A DNA stretch of 64,000 bases from Bromus sterilis (lineage: Eukaryota; Streptophyta; Magnoliopsida; Poales; Poaceae). Positions 57,325 through 64,000 of the stretch are shown here, in pieces. Both the position numbers and the translations under genes were made by a program. Every line of letters begins with the position of its first letter. The first letter of the stretch is position 1. Location: contig OX465600.1 in NCBI GenBank assembly GCA_950022295.1, positions 8,184,001 to 8,248,000 of the forward strand, given 5' to 3'. The notes under the pieces are model-generated. The model ran no database searches and was not told the DNA's origin. It was given only the letters and a program-made list of their open reading frames with translations.

Positions 57325-58703
57325 CGAATGTCGGAGGCGGGCTGGTGGAGCCGGTGGCCTAGCCGATCGAGGCAAGGGGGAGGGGTCCCGTCCGCTGATG
57401 CAGGCGCTGCGCCCCGTGATATCATCAACCGATTATGTTAGTATGGGCAGCCTGGATCTCGAGGCGCGTTTGACTGACACGAACGTATATACTCGGAAAC
57501 GGCGCCGACGCAACGGCTCACCGGCGACTGCTCCGCCGATAGCCGGACCCGGTTCCGGGATCCCGTGACGCTGCGTGCGACTCGCATCGGGAGCCTGCAC
57601 TGCACTCGACAGGAGTAATCGAAAAGAGAAACTGTACGTATAGGAGTAGCAGATACCAGCATGGGAGCCTCTCTGAACGCACCCAATACCCGTCGCGCGC
57701 ACACAGCCGCAGCAGAGGTCAACTGCGTGCCCGGCCAGGCGAGCGTCACAGGTCGCTGTACCTCGTTGCTTCGTTTTCTTCCTTGAAACGGTCAGTGCAG
57801 CGGTAAGCAAGCGCCAAGAACCGATCAAACTTCAAACTCGACTACTCCTACTTTGGTTGGTGTTGCACCAAGCAGCTGTCCGGTCTCCGTGTAGCTTCGG
57901 AAAGGAACCCAGAGGCCAAGGCCAAAGGCGATCCAAAGGGAAACTCCTACAGTACGCCTGATGCTGCCAAACCGAAGCAAGGCAAATGAGAACCCGAATT
58001 GTCTAGTAGAAACGACTTTGTCCAAGAGAAAATGCATCCATCCACGACAGGGGCAAGAGGACACGAAATTCTTATGCTAGTACAGTATTATATTTCTTGC
58101 ACTACTACTCCCTCCGTCTCAGTTACTAGTTTTCAAAACGTTACTATATTATGGGACAACGGAGGGAGTATATGTCAAGGAAAGGCACAGAGTTGCACTA
58201 GATAATGTTCAGCAAACGACATGCGGTTCGGTATATCCAATGTCAGCACACGGAATCCCACTAGTATCTTAGTACGTACTGTACTAGAAAGAAAGGATAA
58301 GTTGTACGTGCCGTGCCTAGTACAACGTACTGCAGTACAATAATATGCCACGGGTTTTGGAGTGAGATCCTTGCACCTGAGCTAAAATATGCCAAGACAC
58401 AACCAATGGCGTCCATGGGCAGAATCTTAAGCACAGAGGATACCTGTTGTAAACTTCTTCAACCCTATCCAGCTAGTACCAGGTCAAACCTATGAGCATG
58501 ATATGCACAGTTCTTCAACTCAACAAAGTGTGGAAAACCACAAGAAACATCTGTGATATATCTGATGTGCATGACAAAGTCTCAAAAATAGCTTTGGATC
58601 ATCTTAATAATTCATCAACACTTACTACTCGCAAATACAAATTGATTACAAAGGCAGTTTTGCTATAGTGGGAAGAGGTGGCGGCGGCCCAAACCGAGGG
58701 AGG
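57325..58703. other. Intergenic, partly duplicated; small Stowaway
   Basis: 57345-57610 shares blocks with 47500-47720. On the minus strand 57860-58064 gives a smooth hydrophobic peptide (RTVGVSLWIAFGLGLWVPF) that could be an exon of an unidentified membrane protein, but no partner exons are found. 58108-58168 is a 61-bp Stowaway: ends CTCCCTCCGTCTC and GACAACGGAGGGAG, with TA on both sides. Confidence 0.4.
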
Positions 58704-61166
58704 TTAACTTTGCTTGTCTTGCGAGGCTTTGAGACGACCCTTGATCCACGCCTCGAGAGAGGATAGCTCTTCCTTGGCGATCGAGTGGCCAAGATCTGGA
58801 TATGCCTGATAAATGTGCATCAAAAGTTGAGAGCTGAGTCGCATCAAGAAATATAAAACCAAAGCTTGCCTGAAGAAGGAAAAAAATACGATGTACAAGA
58901 TTACCTTGAATTCACAACTGATGCCTGCACTTTGCAAAAATGGTGGGCCAGCTTGACCAGCCTCAAACAATACCACTCTGTCAGCCATTCCGTGCGACCA
59001 CATAATAGGTGTCTGAAAATTTCCGGGTTGATCGTCAGAAAAAAAGAGTGTTGGGAAGATAATTCAGCCAATCAAATCAGTGAGTGCTCTTATAAAGAGT
59101 TAAAATTTACTTTTGAATTCCTAACCATACATTGTAGGGTTCATCCAGCATTCTTCAAATTTCACTAAAAAATTTCAGCATTTGTTTCTTTCGATCAATC
59201 AGGCTAATTGAATTAAGTATATTTAAACAATCTGACATTCCCATACCCTCCATCCCATAATGTAAGACGTTTTGGTAGTTTAAATTGAACTATAAAAACG
59301 TCTTACATTATGGAACAGAGGTAGTAGAAGAGTAAAAGCTACTCCATTTCAGAGCAAAGACTATTAGCACAGCTCAATCTAATAGGTTAAGTGTCAGGCA
59401 TCATATAATTCACCAATTAGAAAGGAACATCGCAAGACTAAAATTGCTGATGGCACCCTTCAAGAGTTCAAGGTTTCAATGTTATTTATCATTTTTTTGT
59501 ACAACTGCATCCTAGCCGACTGGTTTAAGTACAAAAGTACATATAGTGTAATTACCATTGTAGTACAATATTCTGCCTAATTTGGCTAATATCATAAAAT
59601 AAACCATTGCCCAGTCATACATCCGAAGTACTGAGGTGGGAATGTCACTTCCCCTCCTGAATGTAATAATTTATATGGAGGATATTGCATTTCTAATTCA
59701 AGAGCCAGCACACTAGATATTACTCCCTCCGTTCCATAATAAGTGTCGTGGTTTTAGTTCAAATTTACTCCCTCCGTTCCATAATAAGGGAGTAAGTTTC
59801 AAGTACCTACTATGAAATAGTTGAAGTTTAACACTTATTTAAATATGGAATAGAGTAAATTCCATTGGCAACATTCAGCTCAGTGCATTTTTATTTTTCT
59901 GCCGCTTTCATAGAGACTAGTTCAATCCGATATAGTAGGTGCCAAAACTGTACCTTCCATAATTCAGTTGTTGACTGTCCTCCTGTTGATCAGCAATTAA
60001 CTAATTATTGCAATAAGTATATGGTTTTCTTCCAGGTGTATGGCCATACTAGTGCCGGAAGAGTTCCGGCAGTGTCCGGGCGCATGATAAGTGATATTTC
60101 TATTCAATAGGCATTGAGAAGGCAGGACATAAGCATCACCAGCTACATCTCTTGTAGACTAGTCGTTCATTTTATACCAACCAATCAATATAAGCTTCCC
60201 CACATCTTGTGACAGTGTGCTAAACTAAGGAGAAGGCATCAAGGGATGAATGTGTCACACACCTTCCTTGCTTCGGGTGAAACCCTCTCAAGGACCGACG
60301 AACCGAAAGGCACCCAACCGCTGAACACCGCGCCCCCACCTAGCGTCTTGGGATAAAGCAAAACACTTGCTAATGTCAGAGCACCTGCAGTTTGACACAA
60401 AATCCAATACTTGTCAGTTCACGACACGAAACCTTGCCCTCTTCAGAATATATCCAACGCTGATGGACCAATCTTACCTCCTTGACTGAACCCACACACA
60501 AATATGTTGTCAGGATGGATGCCAGCGGCCACCTCCCTGTCGATCATGGCGTGCACATTCTCCACGGCCTTAAGAACCCCACTCTCATCTTGCGGCGAAC
60601 CCTAATATTTACAGATTTGAGCTAGATCAGTTACCAAATTGCAGCTAGGTGTCTAATCTGCCATACAAGTTGGGAGTGAGTGAATGAGTTGACTCACAGG
60701 GCTCATGGGCAGCTCGTGGATATCGAACCAAGATGGCATCACAGCGCCATCTGCAAAAACAACAAGTGATCTTCAAAATCAGGTGATGCCAATTTGATGA
60801 AGCGAAGCACCATTCCCCTCGAAATTCGATGAGGTTGTGAAGGTGGGAGAGACGAGGAGGGGGTGGACGGAGGGGAGGCGTACTGTTGCAGGATACGGGG
60901 GAGTTGGGGGCCGAGGGGAACGCCCACTTGGTGTGGCGGAACTCCGGCGCGGAGAAGAAGGTGCGGATGGGCTCGTTGGCGGGGCCGGAGTCTCCGAGTC
61001 CGTGCAGCCACAGCACGAAGCTCCGGTTGCGGGCCGCCATGGGGCCGGGTACGAGCTGGTCGGGGAGCCGGGGCGGCTGCGCGCGGCGGCGGAGAGAGGC
61101 GGCGAGGAGGGAGGCCGCGGCGATGGCGGCGGCGAGGGAGAAGAGGAAGCGGACGCGTCTACTCAT
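58704..61166 (-). CDS. Carboxylesterase / acyl-protein thioesterase-like, copy A
   Basis: Six exons on the minus strand, 5' to 3': 61166-60884, 60750-60698, 60601-60478, 60384-60263, 59012-58905, 58805-58704. All introns are GT-AG and phases agree, giving 263 residues. It is an alpha/beta hydrolase of the APT1/carboxylesterase type that cleaves ester or thioester bonds. The oxyanion-side motif VLWLHGLGDSG is at about 51-61, nucleophile Ser151 in GFSQGG, Asp205 in HGMADRVVL and His237 in LGHSI. From memory it closely resembles rice Os04g0669500. The N terminus adds about 42 residues before MAARNRS, with a hydrophobic VRFLFSLAAAIAAASLLAASL followed by RRR, which could be a membrane anchor. The inner Met (residue 43) matches the family start, so two products or a later start are possible. 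Intron 4 (1250 bp) holds two Stowaways. A paralogue lies just upstream. Confidence 0.95.
59246..59322. mobile_element. Stowaway MITE in intron 4 of copy A
   Basis: Left CCCTCCATCCCATAATGTAA and right TTACATTATGGAACAGAGGT are inverted, flanked by TA. Boundaries are good to a few bases. Confidence 0.75.
59723..59857. mobile_element. Stowaway MITE with duplicated left end, intron 4 of copy A
   Basis: CTCCCTCCGTTCCATAATAA occurs twice in direct order (59723 and 59768), followed by a right end reading ACACTTATTTAAATATGGAA then TAGAGTA, complementary to the left end. A second Stowaway end appears to have been copied into or inserted in the first. Confidence 0.6.
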
Positions 61167-61790
61167 GGGTCATGGGCCGGGCCGGGCCGAAGTAAGCTGT
61201 CAGTCAGTCTGTCTGGCTGCTAGAGAGAGTGGCACTACAACAGTTCACTGATTTTCTCTCAGAAAAAAAAACTAGTTCACTGCCAATCATTAGAGAAAAA
61301 TCCCCTCATTTTTTTCAGTTTCCGTGTTGATTATGTCAAGTGTCAACAGTATTTTAAGTACATATTTGAACTATAAATTTAGGGTTAAATGTCATCTGGC
61401 ACACGAATCGGAGACAAAGACGATTTTAAGCACAAATTTGTACGATCACAAAAATTTGTACAACTATATTTTAAATACAAATTTGTACGATCATAAGGAT
61501 AACAGAAACTGGAGGATAGCATCATAGATAAGCCACTGGCATGTGCCCTTTTGTCAGTCTCACATGACAGTCAACCGAAGCATCAACAAATCACAGAGCA
61601 AGTTATCAGGCACACGGACTGAGATGGCAGACAAATAGTCAACCAAGTGCTATCATACACCTTCCGTTGGATATCTTACAATATCTTTCACTGGATCATG
61701 CCCCAAAGCATCCATTTGGCAAGATAAACTGAGATTCAGGTCACTGATGTAGTAGCAATGTGCCACCTAGAAATTTGTGAAGTACTCCAG
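61167..61790. other. Intergenic between the tandem carboxylesterases
   Basis: This holds the promoter of copy A and the 3' flank of copy B. 61420-61500 contains a short direct duplication (CAAATTTGTACGATCA occurs twice, 61432 and 61479). No gene is seen. Confidence 0.45.
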
Positions 61791-63548
61791 CTAGTGGAGG
61801 TCTTTGTGGTTTGATGATGATGATGACGTTGTTGCAGCTTCAGTTCCTTGAGAGATACCTAGACGATCGAATATCCATCGTCGAAAGTATTGGAGCTCTT
61901 CATCCACCATTGAATGCCCAAGAGTTGGATAAGTCTGATGACATACATGTTCAGGGCAAAAAGAAAGGAAGAACAATGTAGTCAGACAAGGTCAATAGTG
62001 CAAAGCTCCAATCCTGAACTACGTTTTGAAATTCATTTGCAATGGCTTCGAGTACCTTGAATTCGCAGGCCATGCCAAGCTCTTGGAGAAATGCGCATCC
62101 GGCGTGCCCTGCTTCAAACAGCACCACCCCATCTGCCATCCCATGGAACCATAATACCGGTGTCTGCAGGATTTAAAGAATTCAAGGACAGCACACTCAC
62201 CTAGTCTGCAGGATTCAGCTATGAAATTCATTTAGTTTAACCATGGTTGTTGGGCTGGGCTTCTGTTACCTTTCTGGCTTCAGGTGCCACCTTCTTAGAG
62301 AATGACTTGCTTAGAGGAACTGAACCACTGAAAATAACACACCCGCCTAGCGTTTTCGGGTAGAGCAGGACACTTGCTATGGCTAGAGCACCTGCGAAAG
62401 GCGAATGGAATTTTTTTGTCAGTACTGTCTTCGGCACCAGAGATGATAGTAGATACTTCACCTCCTTGGCTCAATCCACAAACAAATATGCTTGTAGGAC
62501 ATGTTCCGGCAGCCACCTCTTTGTCTAGCATTTCGTGCACATGCTGAACGGCTTCAAGGACTTCCTTTTCATCTCTAGCAGTGGTCTGGGATACAAAGTG
62601 AGAACAATGAAGCAAAGTAAATAATATTGATTGTAGTAGCAAAGGAGGTACTCTGCTTTGGTGACAGTGATGAGAATATGGTTATAAAAGGGTCAATTTG
62701 AGGCAAGAGAAGAGATTCATTATAATGAAATGTGCTCAGAAACTTACTCTATGGTTTACATCTTCAAAATTAACGAGAATATGGTATGTAGTTATAAAGT
62801 AACAGCGCAAAAAGATACTAGACCTTACTTACAACCTTATTCTTTAATAAGTTTGAACTTGCATATACTCTGTAGACTGTGGCAAATGACACTAGCCAGT
62901 TTTTAGCAGTAAACACATTTGCAGGTTGTGTTTTTCATTATAGTGCAAAGCACTAAAAAAACCTTACTCTATGCTTTAAATCTTCAAATTGATGAGAAAT
63001 GATGTCATGTTGTTAAGTAACAGCGCCCACTAAAGCATAAAATCTCATTCAATATTCTTCAGCAATATTTACTTTACTTATTATTTAGTGGAAACAAAGT
63101 GCGAAGTAAGCTTAATTTCTGAAGCATGCATTGCATACTCTGCCTTCTGCAGACTGCAGCCTAGGGAAATAAATAACACTGCTGTGGATCAACAGATATA
63201 CGTAAATGACTCCGGGATTTCTGGGGTAAACTTAGCAGGAAATTACAGCGGTTATGGGGACCTCCGGGATGCCGAACCACGCATTGATCACCAAATCGTC
63301 TGCAGCAGCAAATCGATCGAGTAACTGAATAAAAATCGCAGGTGTATTTCTCCCCCAATTGGACAGGCGATTCAGGCAGAGCACGTACCGTAGCAGGCGA
63401 TGGGGGCGGTGGGGAAGGAGAGGCGGAGGGCGGGGGCGGCGGAGAAGTAGGGCGCCACCTGGGCGCGGCTATGCTCGCCTGTCTCGGCGGAGCCGTGCAG
63501 CCACAGCAGCAGCCCGCCCGGCGCCGTCGCAGCAGAGGGAGGCGCCAT
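61791..63548 (-). CDS. Carboxylesterase / acyl-protein thioesterase-like, copy B
   Basis: Six exons on the minus strand, 5' to 3': 63548-63389, 63299-63247, 62585-62462, 62391-62270, 62163-62056, 61934-61791. All introns are GT-AG and phases agree, giving 236 residues. Exons 2 to 5 (53, 124, 122 and 108 nt) have exactly the lengths of those in copy A, proving tandem duplication. The triad is kept: Ser110 in GLSQGG, Asp164 in HGMADGVVL, His196 in LGHSM. Differences from copy A include HGLGDSG changed to HGSAETG, the CNNGAVMPSWFDIHELPM region changed to CYDDLVINAWFGIPEVPI, SGWVPF changed to SGSVPL, no N-terminal hydrophobic extension, and a Ser-rich tail (TTSSSSSNHKDLH). It resembles rice Os04g0669600 as I recall it. 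Activity is likely but the substrate may differ from copy A. Confidence 0.93.
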
Positions 63549-64000
63549 CCGGACAGAGTGGGGTCACCGAAGAACTAACCGATTCGTCGGCGGCGCGGGC
63601 GGCGGTGCGAGGTGCGGGGGTTTGTGCCGATGAGGAGTGCGGGGAGGGCAAATAGTTCGGGCGTGGGAGGCGTGGGCTCTGTCTGCGTGACGACGACGGC
63701 GGCGGCGTGCGGGGCGTGGGCCTGCCCGTTTCTGTTGCCGTGTGACTCTGGAACCATAGCCCGCGAACGGGACGGAGCGACGGCGAACGGCGCCGGCCGG
63801 GAGGTTCCGCTGCCGGCGGATGGGGGGGAGTTATTTGTCACTGGGTCACTGACGAGTGGGACGATTATGTAAATCTCGCTTAAGCTAGTCGCCCCTGCCT
63901 TATTTGCATGACTCACACAAAATGTGTCAAGTTTGCCTTTCAAATCATGGAAGCTGGTAACAACAAAAATGTATTACCTCCGACCCATATTAATGTACTC
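63549..64000 (-). promoter_or_regulatory. 5' leader and promoter region of copy B
   Basis: GC-rich upstream of the start, with shadow open stretches on both strands. At the window edge, from about 63975, ACCTCCGACCCATATTAATG is the left end of a Stowaway MITE that continues beyond the window; the same TIR type is seen at 7995. Confidence 0.45.

Noticed and set aside
1..64000. CRISPR array, operon, prophage or defence island
   Set aside because: No regularly spaced identical repeats and no prokaryotic gene organisation; all evidence points to a plant nuclear chromosome.

Overview
This is a plant nuclear window. Its genes are intron-rich or GC-rich in the grass style, and its repeats are typical of Triticeae (wheat, barley, Aegilops): an Au SINE, a Cassandra solo LTR carrying a 5S-rRNA-like segment, a WIS/Angela/BARE-type copia LTR of about 2 kb, many Stowaway and Tourist MITEs, and non-autonomous Helitrons. 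I see no bacterial, viral or organellar genes. From memory, the two carboxylesterases resemble the rice pair Os04g0669500/Os04g0669600, which would suggest colinearity with the end of rice chromosome 4 (Triticeae group 2 long arm). That placement is inference.

Genes, left to right: an intronless ERF transcriptional repressor with an EAR motif (minus, 8785-9354); a TDP2-like phosphodiesterase with an open frame but altered active-site motifs and no visible 5' exons (plus, about 19110-20475); a complete 14-exon EH-domain dynamin-like ATPase of 545 residues, EHD1-like (plus, 22578-26432); an intronless plant-specific protein with a conserved Cys/Trp motif (plus, 34210-34932); and two tandem six-exon carboxylesterases/acyl-protein-thioesterase-like enzymes (minus, 58704-61166 and 61791-63548) with intact Ser-Asp-His triads. 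Exon joins were worked out by hand from splice sites, reading phase and family similarity. The genes are housekeeping or regulatory singletons; apart from the tandem esterases nothing suggests a shared pathway.

Between the genes the DNA is mostly transposons and duplications. 36.8-40.0 kb is a 1.5 kb direct duplication whose copies each caught a different insertion (a Stowaway in one, a Cassandra LTR in the other). 40.6-46.9 kb is a cluster of one MITE family with a truncated copia element splitting one member. 48.8-52.2 kb is a nest: a 15-bp TIR element containing a Helitron, which contains a MULE-like element with a 9-bp target duplication. 28.3-29.05 kb is a gene-less duplicate of the promoter of the 34.2 kb gene, and both copies carry a scrap resembling the last EHD exon. 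Three non-LTR retroposons have recognisable target-site duplications.

I did not find a new biological system in the sense of an unknown gene cluster. The best leads are the motif-degenerate TDP2-like gene, the orphan promoter duplication with EHD-like scraps, the substituted second carboxylesterase, and the insertion histories that the duplications make readable.
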